The notes beneath the pieces were generated by a model. That model saw nothing but the letters and a program-made list of their open reading frames with translations, did not search any database and was not told where the DNA came from. From Lacimicrobium alkaliphilum (GTDB taxonomy: Bacteria > Pseudomonadota > Gammaproteobacteria > Enterobacterales > Alteromonadaceae): a DNA stretch of 64,000 nucleotides. This document shows, piece by piece, positions 27,021 through 37,123 of this stretch (the stretch's first letter is position 1; each line of letters starts with the position of its first letter). The stretch is taken from NCBI RefSeq assembly GCF_002591895.1, contig NZ_NISX01000019.1, positions 1 through 64,000 of the forward strand. The letters are read 5' to 3'. The position numbers and the translations under genes are program-made.

Positions 27021-29225
27021 ATGAAGGAGCAGAATATTGGCGATCTTGAAGATGTTGCGCGCTGGGTTCCGGGCCTGACCGTAACCGACCAGGGTGGCCG
27101 TGAGGGCTCGCCGGTTATCGTGCGAGGGCTGAACACTACCTCTTCTGACCGCGGCACCGATGCCGGAACCGTCGCCAAATACCTGGGCGAGATCCCCCTT
27201 AATATTAACTTGCGGCTGACAGACTTAGAGCGGGTTGAAGTATTGATTGGTCCACAGGGCACACTGTACGGTGCAGGAACCTTAGGTGGCGCGATCCGCT
27301 ATATGTTAAAAGAGCCGGTAATGGATTTCACTGAGGGTGAGATCCGTGGTGACTTATTTACCCTGGCTCATAGCGATGATGTAGGTGGCGAAGCCGGGTT
27401 TGTATTTAACACACCAATTATTGAAGACGAACTGGCGGTGCGCACCAGCATCAACTATTACGATCGTCCCGGTTATGTCGATTACAACTATGTAGTGCGT
27501 GAGCCAGGCGTTTCTTTGCCGGATCCGGATTGGTCAGATCCCGCAGCCATCGACGCTAATTTGCGTCAGGTGGAAGATGCCAACGACGAGAAAATTTTTA
27601 CCGGGCGGGTATCTTTGCGCTGGGCACCGAATGATGATTTCAATGCAACGCTGAATTACTTTTATCAGAAATCGGAGCACGGTGGTAACTCTATTGTTCA
27701 GTACCAGAGCATCAGTGACCTCAATCCTATCTCGAAATTGATTGGCCCTTATGAATCTGCCTATCGTTACGAAGAGCCTAATGAAAAAGAAGATCAATTA
27801 CTCAGCCTGGAAGTTAACTATGACCTCGGCTTTGCAGAACTGGTATCAGCGACTGGTTTCAGTACTTATGATCAGGTAGGCCAGCGAGATCAGACTGACC
27901 TGCTGTATGATATCTACTCTGGCTATGCTGATTTCCCGGCTTTTGCCGCCTTTACCCGCGACACCGGTGAAGAAGACGTGTTCACTCAGGAAGTTCGGTT
28001 AGTCTCTCAGGGCTTATCTGACTGGAACTGGATTGTAGGGGCATTCTACAATCATCTGGAAAGTAGCTCCGATGACAGAGAATATACGCCCGGTCTGACC
28101 GAGTTCTGGTGGGGTTCCCCTGATGGACAGCCCAACATTGAACAGGATCTGGAGTACATAATATTAAGCGACTCAAAAGATATCGAAAGAGCCGTTTTTG
28201 GTGAAGTGGGCTACCAGGCCACAGAGGACCTCAGTCTGACTGTCGGTGCAAGGCTCTATGAATACGACGTCTGGTCACAATCAGGCTCCGCCACCCCGCT
28301 TTATACCAGCGTACCGGTGGACAGCCTGAGCGATATCAGCCTGAGTCCTACCCGTGCTAAAGACGACGGCAGTTTGCTCAAGTTTAATGCCAGCTATCAG
28401 CTCAACAGTGATGCCATGGTTTACTTTACCGTCAGTGAAGGGTTCAGACTCGGTGGTGCTAATGGTTTGCGCCCCTGTACAGACGAAGATCTGGCCAGCG
28501 ACCAACAAGTAGTATGTGCACTGCCTGAAGAGGTATCTTTTGACCCGGACACCACCACCAACTATGAACTAGGTCTGAAAAGTACCTGGTTGAGAAATAA
28601 GTTCCACTTTAACGCAGCGCTGTTCAGCGTCGACTGGGATGATGCGCAAATACAGGTCACCTCAGTCAATGGACAGGAAATCATTACCGGGAATGCCGGT
28701 AAGGCCAACTCCAAGGGGGTTGAGCTGGCTACCCGGGCGATTCTCAGTGATTCTCTCACGGCTTACGCGACTTATTCCTACGCCGATGCCCACTTAACCG
28801 CGGATGCCCCCGATTTGTTTGGTCGCGGAGTGGGTGCACTGGACGGTGATCGTTTACCTGGCGCCGCCAAACAGCAGTTCTCAATGGGTGTCAGTTATGA
28901 GCAGGAAGTGTTTGACGATAAATTGTTGATTGTGAACTATGGCCTGACCGTTCAAAGTGATGTCGTCACAAAAGTCGGTGCTCGCGAGGATGGCGAAGTG
29001 TTACCCGGTTATGGTGTCAGCAATCTGTCATTAAAGCTGGATTCCTTTGACTGGTCGGTTACTCTGTATGCCAATAACCTGTTCGACAAGTATGCTTATA
29101 CAGGCACTCGCAGGGACAAGTCCTGGGCCAACGGTGGCCGCAATTTACCTGAGTTGCAGCGTGTTTATGGGCACTTTTTGTTACCTCCCCGTACTGTTGG
29201 GGTAAAATTTAACTATAAGTTCTGA
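27021..29225 (+). pseudogene. TonB-dependent receptor, 5'-truncated
   Basis: The 734-residue frame starts in the middle of a TonB plug domain (IGDLEDVARWVPGLTVTDQGG, VIVRGLNT, LERVEVLIGPQGTLYGAGTLGGAIRY) and continues through a complete 22-strand barrel to the terminal RTVGVKFNYKF. Signal peptide, TonB box and the first plug strand are missing, roughly 80 residues compared with the family. An in-frame stop lies only 40 bases upstream, and no ribosome-binding site precedes the ATG. The rest of the frame is intact, so truncation is probably recent, or an upstream start lies in an undetected frameshift. Intact relatives import large nutrients such as glycans. It is followed by a stem-loop and a TPR-sulfotransferase. 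Confidence 0.8.
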
Positions 29226-29245
29226 CAGAACATTATTGATATTGT

Positions 29246-29275
29246 ATAAGGGCGCCGGGAGGCGCCCTTATTATT
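29246..29275 (+). terminator. Stem-loop terminator after the TonB receptor
   Basis: AAGGGCGCC / GGCGCCCTT is a perfect 9-base stem with a four-base loop, followed by a T-rich TATTATTTAT tail. The sulfotransferase start lies only about 25 bases beyond, so this could also act as a partial terminator inside one operon. Confidence 0.7.
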
Positions 29276-29297
29276 TATAATCAAATCGAAATAACTG

Positions 29298-30866
29298 ATG
29301 AAACGAATTTCCGATCTGCATAGTCAGGCCATAAAACTGATCAATAACAAAGCGTTTATCGACGCCCACCCACTGGTGGTTAATATTATCCGGCAGGATC
29401 CAGAACATGCGGATGCTTATTTTTTGCTGGGCATCATTAATATGGAAGTGGGCCAGCCGGAAAAAGCCATCCAACTGATAGAAAAAGCCCGGCAACTGGA
29501 TGCTGATAGTGAAAGAGAATATCTGGTTTACCTGATTAAAGCGTATTCGCTAACGCGAAACCGCGAAAAAGTGGAGAATCTGGAGGGCATTTTCTCTCAG
29601 CACAAAAGTCACAGCCCTCTGCTTCTCGATACCGTTGGTGTTGCCCTTAACAAGGTTGGGCTGCACCACCAGGCAATGGATTATTATCAGCAGGCCATAG
29701 ATCAGGATGCCAGCAAAGAGAGCTTTTACTATAACTATGGTACCGCCGCCAAATTTCTCGGACGTTTTGATATTGCCAGAAAAGCGTTTAAGCAGGCCAT
29801 CGAGCTTAACCCACACTACGTCAAAGCCTACTTTGCCATGACCGAGCTGTCTGAATCAGTCGCTGAACTGGTGCCGGATATGCAGAAACTCATCAGCCAA
29901 GTCAACAACCCGGATGAACAACTGCATCTCGCCCATGCCATGGCCAAAGAATATGAAAAACAGAATCATTACCAGGACGCCTTCAGTATTCTTAAGCAAT
30001 ACAAACAGCACACACTAAACAGAATAAAGTATGATCATCAGGCTGAGGATAGCCTTTTTGATGCGTTACATACTTTGGCCGAATCACCGATTCAACAACA
30101 GGGCTGCGCCAGCAACCAGCCGATATTCGTGGTAGGTATGCCGCGCTCAGGCACTACTCTGATGGAGCGTATTCTCTCCTCCCATTCTATGGTGTATTCC
30201 GGTGAGGAGTTGCATGACTTCTCAATTACGGTAAAGGCGCATACAGGAACCGCATCAAAAAGGCTGTTAGACAAGGCCGTTTTAACTGCCGCCTACCAGG
30301 CTGATCACACGCAAATTGGCAAACAGTATATTCAGCGCACAGCGGCTCTGAGCAAAGAGCACCCTCATTTTGTCGACAAACTGCCGTTTAACTTTTTGTA
30401 TCTGGACTTGATCCGTCGCGCCCTTCCCAATGCCAAAGTTATTTGCATGCTCAGAGATCCACTGGATACCTGTATTGGTAATTTCCGGCAACTCTTTTCT
30501 TTACAGAATCCCTTCACCGCTTATGCACTGGATCTGGACAGAACGGCACAGTATTACCAGAGGTTTTATCGCTGGGTACACCAGTTCAACGACCTTCAGC
30601 ACCCCAATTTTAAAATCGTCCGTTATGAAAGCCTGGTTACCAGCCCTGAATCACAGATCCGTGACATTCTCAGTTTCTGTAATTTGCCCTGGCAACAGGC
30701 GTGTTTGCAGGTGGAGAACAATTCGGCTCCGGTTTCCACTGCCAGTAAAGTGCAGGTGCGAGAACCCATCAATACCAAGTCCATTGAACGCTGGAAACGA
30801 TATCAACCCCATACCGATGAGATCGAAGCCTTCTTTAAAGCGCAAGGTATAGGGGAATTGAGTTAG
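29298..30866 (+). CDS. TPR-repeat sulfotransferase
   Basis: This 522-residue cytoplasmic protein has an N-terminal half with about six TPR-like repeats (for example YFLLGIINMEVGQPEKAIQL at 41-60, and YNYGTAAKFLGRFDIARKAF). The C-terminal half is a sulfotransferase domain (Sulfotransfer_3, PF13469). The 5'-phosphosulfate loop is VVGMPRSGTT (278-287), and the 3'-phosphate region lies in FVDKLPFNFLYLDLIRRALPNAKV followed by LRDPLDTCIGNF. It would transfer sulfate from PAPS to an acceptor held by the TPRs. It follows the truncated TonB receptor. TPR-sulfotransferases beside TonB receptors are a recurring arrangement in marine gammaproteobacteria; the natural acceptor (protein tyrosine, glycan or small molecule) is not known. 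Confidence 0.9.
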   Translation: MKRISDLHSQAIKLINNKAFIDAHPLVVNIIRQDPEHADAYFLLGIINMEVGQPEKAIQLIEKARQLDADSEREYLVYLIKAYSLTRNREKVENLEGIFSQHKSHSPLLLDTVGVALNKVGLHHQAMDYYQQAIDQDASKESFYYNYGTAAKFLGRFDIARKAFKQAIELNPHYVKAYFAMTELSESVAELVPDMQKLISQVNNPDEQLHLAHAMAKEYEKQNHYQDAFSILKQYKQHTLNRIKYDHQAEDSLFDALHTLAESPIQQQGCASNQPIFVVGMPRSGTTLMERILSSHSMVYSGEELHDFSITVKAHTGTASKRLLDKAVLTAAYQADHTQIGKQYIQRTAALSKEHPHFVDKLPFNFLYLDLIRRALPNAKVICMLRDPLDTCIGNFRQLFSLQNPFTAYALDLDRTAQYYQRFYRWVHQFNDLQHPNFKIVRYESLVTSPESQIRDILSFCNLPWQQACLQVENNSAPVSTASKVQVREPINTKSIERWKRYQPHTDEIEAFFKAQGIGELS

Positions 30867-30932
30867 CAAAGTGGCTTGTCTGCTTAACCACATCTGGTAT
30901 TATCCAAACTGGTCATACCAGAAGGATTCAGC

Positions 30933-31427
30933 ATGTCTGCCAACAACCCGTTACGTAAATTCGTCGATAAGGTGAGCCGTTACCCTGCCTGGCTGGGTAA
31001 CCGCCTGATCACCTGGGTGTTTTGCCATAAAGTTAAACTGGCGGGCACCACCGGCCTGGAGATCCTCGGCACAGATGGCTCCTGTGTAACATTCCGGCAA
31101 AAAAACCGGCGTAAGGCACAGAATCACATCGGCAGTGTGCACGCAGCCGCCATGGCCCTGCTGGCAGAATCGGCTACCGGATTTATCGTTGGAATCAATT
31201 TGCCGGGCGACAAATTACCCCTGATTAAATCAATGAAGCTGAACTATCTGAAGCGGGCACAGGGAGATATGACAGCCACCGCAAGCCTGACACCAGAACA
31301 AATTAAATTGATGCAAAGTGATGACAAGGGCGAAGTCAATGTAGCGGTAAAGGTCACCGATGCCACTGGCACCGAGACTGTAGCCTGTGAAATGCTCTGG
31401 GCCTGGATAACGAAAAACAGGACCTGA
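30933..31427 (+). CDS. DUF4442 hotdog-fold protein (thioesterase-like)
   Basis: This 164-residue protein matches the DUF4442 family of hotdog-fold, putative acyl-CoA thioesterases. After an N-terminal helix, the segment KNRRKAQNHIGSVHAAAMALLAESATGF gives the family's N..G..HA.a...lae.a pattern around the central helix, and KSMKLNYLKRAQGDMTATA forms the following strands. No signal peptide is present. The substrate is not known. It lies alone between the sulfotransferase and maoP. Confidence 0.75.
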   Translation: MSANNPLRKFVDKVSRYPAWLGNRLITWVFCHKVKLAGTTGLEILGTDGSCVTFRQKNRRKAQNHIGSVHAAAMALLAESATGFIVGINLPGDKLPLIKSMKLNYLKRAQGDMTATASLTPEQIKLMQSDDKGEVNVAVKVTDATGTETVACEMLWAWITKNRT

Positions 31428-31593
31428 TTTTACAAGAATATTTGTTACTGTTCCGCGCACAATAAAAATGTCTCTTTGCCGCTGTTTTTTATTGACAGCC
31501 CGGCGTTTTAAATCTATTTAGTCTGTGACAAAGCCTCATAAAAAAGGGGCTTTCATTCCTGATGTTAACAACCTTTTTGTTAGGGATGCCATT

Positions 31594-31962
31594 ATGGCTA
31601 AATTAAGCAAAGAACAGCTCCTGAAACGACAGTTTCTGGATCCCAAGCACTACCCCTATGGCTTCGCCCGCTCTGGTGATTTTTCTATCTCCGAGAGTCA
31701 GGCACTGAGCCGCAATGGTTGCCTTATCGCGGCACTGGTTGACGGTGATCTGGAACCTCAAAATGATGAAGAAGAGAATATGCTCGCTGCTGCACGGGGT
31801 GAACAAGAACCCGGTACCGTGGCGGAAAAGGCCTGGTGCAAGTATCAGAAGCGCATAAATCGTCCGCGTATGGGCAGTATCTATGGCAGTCGTTCTGGTA
31901 GCATCAGTGATTCTGATGATATTGGTGAAAACAACGAACTTGAAATAGAGCTCGACGATTAA
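31594..31962 (+). CDS. maoP: Macrodomain Ori organization protein MaoP (DUF413)
   Basis: From ATG 31594 (AGGG eight bases upstream) the protein has 122 residues; an earlier GTG at 31525 would add an unlikely 23-residue leader. The DUF413 core is clear: FLDPKHYPYGFARSGDFSIS, LSRNG, ARGEQEP and AWCKYQKRINRPR line up with E. coli MaoP (YifE). The tail is acidic (SDSDDIGENNELEIELDD). In E. coli MaoP acts with the site maoS to organise the Ori macrodomain, and the gene lies beside the ilv operon. Here too an ilv operon follows. A strong terminator separates them. Confidence 0.85.
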   Translation: MAKLSKEQLLKRQFLDPKHYPYGFARSGDFSISESQALSRNGCLIAALVDGDLEPQNDEEENMLAAARGEQEPGTVAEKAWCKYQKRINRPRMGSIYGSRSGSISDSDDIGENNELEIELDD

Positions 31963-31970
31963 TACCCACC

Positions 31971-32010
31971 GGAAGGCTATCTCCTCACCGGGGAGGCCTT
32001 CCTTTTGTTT
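31971..32010 (+). terminator. Terminator after maoP
   Basis: GGAAGGC pairs with GCCTTCC, with an internal CTCC/GGAG extension, followed by TTTTGTTTT. It lies 8 bases after the maoP stop. Confidence 0.85.
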
Positions 32011-32133
32011 TACCCTCACGCAGAATCAAAACATCCATCCTATTTTTTCCTTATATAGGGATAATTATCTCACTTTTAACGGTTTTTCTGTTTAAACCTA
32101 CCTATTGATTCAGTATAGTGCCGGGTAAGCAAG

Positions 32134-32175
32134 ATGAACCTTCTTTTCAGCACGGTCACCTTGCAGTCAGTTTAG
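32134..32175 (+). promoter_or_regulatory. Possible ilvIH leader peptide ORF
   Basis: A 13-codon frame reads MNLLFSTVTLQSV and then stops. Five of its thirteen residues are Leu or Val. It lies 69 bases upstream of the ilvI start and is followed by the small hairpin ACCGGC/GCCGGT at 32183-32198. This resembles a branched-chain amino-acid attenuator in outline, but no U-tract terminator follows the hairpin and the ribosome-binding site is weak. Confidence 0.25.
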
Positions 32176-32244
32176 TCAGAGAACCGGCTGATGCCGGTAT
32201 GTGCCATACCAATCCAGCCAATAAAGTTAATGGGAGTGTTTCTG

Positions 32245-33963
32245 GTGGAAATGATGTCGGGTGCCGCCATGGTGGTAAGAGCACTGAAAGACGTAGGGGT
32301 AAAGCATGTGTTCGGATATCCCGGCGGTGCTGTACTGGATATTTATGATGCATTGTATGCTCAGGAGGATGTTCAGCACATTCTGGTCCGCCATGAGCAG
32401 GCCGCGGCCCACATGGCGGATGGTTACGCCAGGGCAACCGGGCAGACCGGTACGGTTCTGGTGACCTCTGGCCCAGGTGCCACCAATACGATTACCGGCA
32501 TCGCCACGGCCTACATGGACAGTATACCGATGGTCGTCCTGTCCGGGCAGGTGCCGTCGATGCATATCGGTGAAGATGCCTTTCAGGAAACCGATATGGT
32601 GGGCTGTTCGCGCCCTATCGTAAAACACAGCTTCCTGGTTAAACGGGCCATCGATATTCCCGAAGCTATCGCCAAGGCTTACTATATCGCCAACAGCGGC
32701 CGGCCAGGGCCGGTAGTGGTAGATTTACCCAAAGATACGGTGAATGTGCAGGAAAACCATCCTTATCGCTTCCCGGAAAAAGTACAGATGCGCTCCTACA
32801 ACCCCACCATCAAGGGGCATCTGGGCCAGATCAAAAAGGCGCTGAAGGTACTGCTCAAAGCCAAACGCCCGATTGTTTATGTGGGCGGTGGTGCCATTGC
32901 CTGTGATGCCAGTCCGCTGGTTACTGAGCTGGCAGAAAAACTCAAACTGCCGGTGACTAATACCCTGATGGGCCTGGGCGCTTTCCCCGGTGATCATCCG
33001 CAATTTCTGGGCATGCTGGGCATGCACGGCACGGTGCAGGCCAACAAGACCATGCACAATGCCGACTGTATTCTGGCGTTGGGTGCCCGTTTCGATGATC
33101 GGGTCACCAACAATGTGCAGAAGTTCTGCCCCCATGCACAGATCATTCATGTAGATATCGATCCGGCATCCATATCGAAGACCATCAATGTACATATTCC
33201 GGTGGTTGGTTCAGTAAAAACGGTGCTGACCCAGTTTTTCGAGCAAATGCATGAAATTGATGAGAATGAACGCAAAGATCAGTTGCATGACTGGTGGGAG
33301 CAGATAGAAGCCTGGCGCAGCCGTGACTGTCTGGCCTATGCCAAAGACAGTGGGCTGATTAAACCGCAACAGGTGATTGAGTCTTTGTACAAACACACAC
33401 AAGGCGATGCCTTTATTACCTCAGATGTGGGTCAGCATCAGATGTTTGCTGCATTGTATTATCCCTTCGCTAAACCCAGACGCTGGATCAACTCCGGGGG
33501 CCTTGGCACCATGGGTTTCGGTCTGCCGGCAGCGATGGGCGTACAGGTAGCCCACCCGGATGCGGTGGTAGCCTGTGTTACCGGCGATGGCAGTATTCAG
33601 ATGAACATTCAGGAGCTGGCCACCTGTTTGCAATACGGCATGCCGGTAAAAATCATTTCGCTGAATAACCGGGCGCTGGGTATGGTGCGCCAATGGCAGG
33701 ATATGAACTATAAAGGGCGCCATTCTCATTCTTATATGGATTCATTGCCGGATTTCGTCAAACTGACTGAGGCCTATGGTCACGTGGGTATCAAAGTCGA
33801 AAAACCGGAAGAACTGGATGACGCCATGGCCCGCTGCTTTGCTCTGAAAGATAAACTGGTATTTATGGATATTGCCGTAGATCAGAACGAACACGTTTAC
33901 CCCATGCAGATTAAATATGGCGCGATGGACGATATGAGACTGAGTAAAACGGAGCGCAGCTGA
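32245..33963 (+). CDS. ilvI: Acetolactate synthase large (catalytic) subunit
   Basis: This ThDP enzyme condenses pyruvate with pyruvate or 2-ketobutyrate, the first common step of Val, Leu and Ile synthesis. The GTG at 32245 is chosen because GGGAG lies eight bases upstream and the resulting start ([12 protein letters not shown]) matches IlvI; the protein is then 572 residues. Marks are [16 protein letters not shown], the catalytic Glu in [15 protein letters not shown], the FAD region [11 protein letters not shown], and the ThDP/Mg motif [14 protein letters not shown] with [12 protein letters not shown]. The stop overlaps the ilvH start by one base. An apparent 18-residue extension upstream is open by chance. 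Confidence 0.96.
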   Translation: MEMMSGAAMVVRALKDVGVKHVFGYPGGAVLDIYDALYAQEDVQHILVRHEQAAAHMADGYARATGQTGTVLVTSGPGATNTITGIATAYMDSIPMVVLSGQVPSMHIGEDAFQETDMVGCSRPIVKHSFLVKRAIDIPEAIAKAYYIANSGRPGPVVVDLPKDTVNVQENHPYRFPEKVQMRSYNPTIKGHLGQIKKALKVLLKAKRPIVYVGGGAIACDASPLVTELAEKLKLPVTNTLMGLGAFPGDHPQFLGMLGMHGTVQANKTMHNADCILALGARFDDRVTNNVQKFCPHAQIIHVDIDPASISKTINVHIPVVGSVKTVLTQFFEQMHEIDENERKDQLHDWWEQIEAWRSRDCLAYAKDSGLIKPQQVIESLYKHTQGDAFITSDVGQHQMFAALYYPFAKPRRWINSGGLGTMGFGLPAAMGVQVAHPDAVVACVTGDGSIQMNIQELATCLQYGMPVKIISLNNRALGMVRQWQDMNYKGRHSHSYMDSLPDFVKLTEAYGHVGIKVEKPEELDDAMARCFALKDKLVFMDIAVDQNEHVYPMQIKYGAMDDMRLSKTERS

Positions 33964-34460
33964 TGAGAAGAATTATATCCGTGTTGATGGAAAACGAGCC
34001 AGGCGCGTTGTCACGTATTATTGGTCTGTTCTCTCAGCGTGCGTACAACGTCGACTCTTTATGTGTGGCACCCATTGATGATTCCAGTCTGTCGCGACTG
34101 ACTATCACCACTCAGGGAGATGACAAGGTCATCGAACAGATCACCAAACAGGTGAATAAACTGATCGATGTGCTGAAAATTTCCGATTTAACCGAAGGCA
34201 GCCACGTAGAGCGTGAGCTGATGCTGGTCAAAGTGGGCACCCGCAACGAAAACAGTCGCGCCGAAGTCAAACGCACTGTGGAAATTTTCCGCGGGAAAAT
34301 CGTCGACGTCACACCGAAGAACTACACCATTGAGCTTACCGGCACCAGCGATAAGCTGGATGCTTTTGTACAGACCATAGGGCAAACGGGTGAGATCATA
34401 GAACTCTCCCGCACCGGCGTCTGTGGCCTGTCACGTGGTGAAAAAGCCATGCGCCCTTAG
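33963..34460 (+). CDS. ilvH: Acetolactate synthase small (regulatory) subunit
   Basis: This 165-residue protein has an N-terminal ACT domain ([26 protein letters not shown], then NVDSLCVAP) and the conserved C-terminal small-subunit domain (ELMLVKV, VDVTPKNYTIELTG, SRTGVCGLSRGEKAM). It binds the catalytic subunit, activates it and confers valine feedback inhibition. The one-base TGATG overlap with ilvI couples translation. A bidirectional terminator follows. Confidence 0.96.
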   Translation: MRRIISVLMENEPGALSRIIGLFSQRAYNVDSLCVAPIDDSSLSRLTITTQGDDKVIEQITKQVNKLIDVLKISDLTEGSHVERELMLVKVGTRNENSRAEVKRTVEIFRGKIVDVTPKNYTIELTGTSDKLDAFVQTIGQTGEIIELSRTGVCGLSRGEKAMRP

Positions 34461-34477
34461 CGGGTAAATAGAAAAGC

Positions 34478-34507
34478 AAAAACGCCAGCATCAAGCTGGC
34501 GTTTTTT
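34478..34507. terminator. Bidirectional terminator between ilvIH and the chemoreceptor
   Basis: The perfect stem AACGCCAGC/GCTGGCGTT has a five-base loop, with A's on the left and TTTTTT on the right. It can stop both convergent transcripts. Confidence 0.92.
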
Positions 34508-34527
34508 ATGTGCAAAGGAGAATCTGA

Positions 34528-36666
34528 CTACTCTGTTTTCAGCTTATCCAGTTGCTGTTTTAACTGCTCAACACAATCACTGATGTCCTGAGCACTATGC
34601 ATAGAAGATTTTGCCAGTTCAGCCACCTGACTGGTGGCATCACCAATCGACACCATATTCTGATTTAGCTCTTCACTGACAACACTTTGTTCTTCAGCGG
34701 CTGTCGCCATTTGCATGATACGATCAGAAATATTGCCCACTTCTGTGACAATCACCGTGAGATCCTTAAAGGCTTCTTCCGACTTCTCTGCGGTAGAAGC
34801 GGCGCGGGTACTATTCTCATCGATCACGCTGACGGTGACTTTCACTTCAGCCTGTAACCCGGCAATCACATTACTGATCTCTTCCACCGAACCGGCAGTC
34901 TTAGAAGCCAGAGCACGCACCTCATCCGCCACCACCGAGAAACCGCGGCCATGATCCCCGGCTCGTGCCGCCTCAATAGCAGCATTCAACGCCAGTAGAT
35001 TGGTTTGTTCAGCAATAGCCCCAATCACATCTAGGATTTTGCGGATATCATCACTGCGCCCAGAGACCTTACCCACTGCATCAGAAGCTTTACCCATATC
35101 TTCTGACAACCGGCTCACCTCATCAACAGCATATTTCAGCTTTTGCTCCGTGGTATTGGCTGATTCCCTTACTGCCTGAGCACTGTCTGCGGCTTCATTT
35201 GCATGTTTGGCCACATCGGCGGCCGTTGAAGACATCTCGGTAATAGCGGTGACCACACTATCGATTTCCTGATGCTGCCGGCTGATTTGATCGCTGGTAT
35301 CGCGGGCAAAGCCCTGTGTTTCTCCGGCACTGCCGGCCACTTCTCGACTGGAAGATTTCACGCTATCCAGTAATGAACGGATTTTATCCTGAAACTGATT
35401 GAACCCATCCGCCAGTGAAATCAGTTCAGCATGGGTATTGACTTCCATGCTCTGGGTTAAGTCTCCCCCCTGACCAGCCAGTTGTTTCATGCGGTCAGAC
35501 ACCAACCGCAAAGGGCTAACAATGGACTGGGTAAACAACCAGACGATGACCAGCGAAGCTGCAACCAAAACAAGTGCAATAATAAACAGCTGTGTTAGCA
35601 AAGCACCGACCTCATCGCCAATGGATTTCGATACCGCCCCAACTGCTGCCATGGCTGCCTGGTAATCTACACCGATGATCAACTGCCACTGCGTCGAAGC
35701 CGTACTGATATTGATAGGCTGAGCCACATACAGGTAAGAGCCGATTCTTAGCGCGGAATCAGACTCAGACAACGCCATTAGCCGCTCAGCATCTTTTTTA
35801 TCCATCAATTCAGAGAAGGGTCTGGCCAGCTTTTCCTCTCCATCGGTAGCGGCGGCGAGAAAGCCGTCCTGACTCACCAGGTAAACTCTGGATTGGCCGT
35901 CAAAAAGAGATGCCGCAAGCTCCTTGGCCCGGGTCTGCAAAATGGGCAGGTTCATATCAGCGCCAACCACTCCTCGGAAGCGCCCTTTGGCCATAATGGG
36001 CACGGTGAGACTGGTCATCAATTCTTCGTAGCCGGGTCTTATCTCATAATTGTAGGGGTTCGTAATACAGGGACGACGCTTTTCCATGGCACATAGGTAC
36101 CACTCTGCGGCCCGAAAACCAAATTCATCCAGGCTGGTATCATGCTTCTCTTCGGCATCATCTACTTCTTCGAGAACTAGACCGCCATCAGGCTCCCGTA
36201 CATAATAGACTTCAAGTGATCCATGGCCGTCTACAGAGTGAGAAAATCCGGAGAGAAAGTCCGCATCAGCATCATGAAACCCGTTGTCTTCAAACTGTGC
36301 GTACATAGAAGATGAGGGACTTACCGACAACGTATAACGAACCAGGCTCTGCACCTGTTGACGGCTTAGGGCATGCTCACCACCCTCTTCAATGGTTTGT
36401 GCCAGTTGTGCAGCAAAAGCTCGCGGGTACTGATATACCGTTTCAATAGAGGCAGCCACCTCGGCAGCCTGCTGACCGGCCTGCGCTCTGAGACCTGTGA
36501 TGACCTGCTGCTCTAATTGTTCACTGACCTCACCGACAATTATCTGTTCAGAGCGCCCTAATGACCAGTTACTGTAGAGCAAGAATGCCAGAGTGACTAA
36601 AACCAATAACACACCCACAGTGAAAAGGAGCTTTATGGCCAGCGAAGCCTGTCGAAATGAATTCAT
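34528..36666 (-). CDS. Methyl-accepting chemotaxis protein
   Basis: From ATG 36666 the receptor has 712 residues (an ATG at 36711 adds 15). TM1 lies at about 13-33, then a large periplasmic dCACHE-type sensor domain (features include [22 protein letters not shown] and [13 protein letters not shown]), TM2 ([19 protein letters not shown]), HAMP ([16 protein letters not shown]), and the cytoplasmic signalling hairpin with its tip [20 protein letters not shown] and [15 protein letters not shown]. The ligand is unknown, although dCACHE domains commonly bind amino acids or organic acids. A sigma-28-like promoter lies upstream, as expected for a flagellar-regulon gene. No CheR-binding pentapeptide is seen at the C-terminus. 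Confidence 0.93.
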   Translation of the reverse strand: MNSFRQASLAIKLLFTVGVLLVLVTLAFLLYSNWSLGRSEQIIVGEVSEQLEQQVITGLRAQAGQQAAEVAASIETVYQYPRAFAAQLAQTIEEGGEHALSRQQVQSLVRYTLSVSPSSSMYAQFEDNGFHDADADFLSGFSHSVDGHGSLEVYYVREPDGGLVLEEVDDAEEKHDTSLDEFGFRAAEWYLCAMEKRRPCITNPYNYEIRPGYEELMTSLTVPIMAKGRFRGVVGADMNLPILQTRAKELAASLFDGQSRVYLVSQDGFLAAATDGEEKLARPFSELMDKKDAERLMALSESDSALRIGSYLYVAQPINISTASTQWQLIIGVDYQAAMAAVGAVSKSIGDEVGALLTQLFIIALVLVAASLVIVWLFTQSIVSPLRLVSDRMKQLAGQGGDLTQSMEVNTHAELISLADGFNQFQDKIRSLLDSVKSSSREVAGSAGETQGFARDTSDQISRQHQEIDSVVTAITEMSSTAADVAKHANEAADSAQAVRESANTTEQKLKYAVDEVSRLSEDMGKASDAVGKVSGRSDDIRKILDVIGAIAEQTNLLALNAAIEAARAGDHGRGFSVVADEVRALASKTAGSVEEISNVIAGLQAEVKVTVSVIDENSTRAASTAEKSEEAFKDLTVIVTEVGNISDRIMQMATAAEEQSVVSEELNQNMVSIGDATSQVAELAKSSMHSAQDISDCVEQLKQQLDKLKTE

Positions 36667-36711
36667 AACTGCGTACCAGGTTAATGTTTCAAAAAATTGG
36701 CGGGTCTGCAT

Positions 36712-37123
36712 TTATGCACAGATGCAAAACCTGTATCGGCCAGTGAGGATTTATCTTTTGCCATTTGTCTTCGTTTGTATGCCAGCTCAGTTCAAATAAT
36801 GGTAAAGGAATCAATTAAATACCAGTATTTGCAGCCTTAGAGTTTAAATATCCGTTAATAAGTTGCGAAAACGGGTTTCTGCCATAAGCGACATAGGGTA
36901 TTTTTTTAGATGTTTTTAGGATAAAAAAAGAAAAACCGAAAACTAATGGTTATTTAATACGCCTACATTCACCCGTCCTTTCGCTCTTTGACATCCCCCC
37001 ACCCACGGTTTTACAACTCTTTAACCGGTTTTCTACATTAAAACCACAGACATTTCGCGCAGATTTCATAGAGTTGAAAGGGCAGGCAGGTGCTTGCCCA
37101 ACAGGAAACCACTGAGGTGTAAT
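36712..37123. other. Intergenic region between chemoreceptor and DUF3718 gene
   Basis: These 412 AT-rich bases contain the sigma-28-like promoter described separately and presumably the promoter of the plus-strand DUF3718 gene. A TTTAACCGGTTTTCT stretch near 37020-37034 contains the palindrome AACCGGTT. No further gene or RNA is recognised. Confidence 0.4.
36733..36760 (-). promoter_or_regulatory. Candidate sigma-28 (FliA) promoter of the chemoreceptor
   Basis: Read on the minus strand, AAAA (36759-36756), a 15-base spacer and GCCGATAC (36740-36733) approximate the flagellar consensus TAAA-N15-GCCGATAA. The implied transcript would start about 60 bases before ATG 36666 and too close to ATG 36711, which supports the shorter reading frame. 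Confidence 0.4.
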
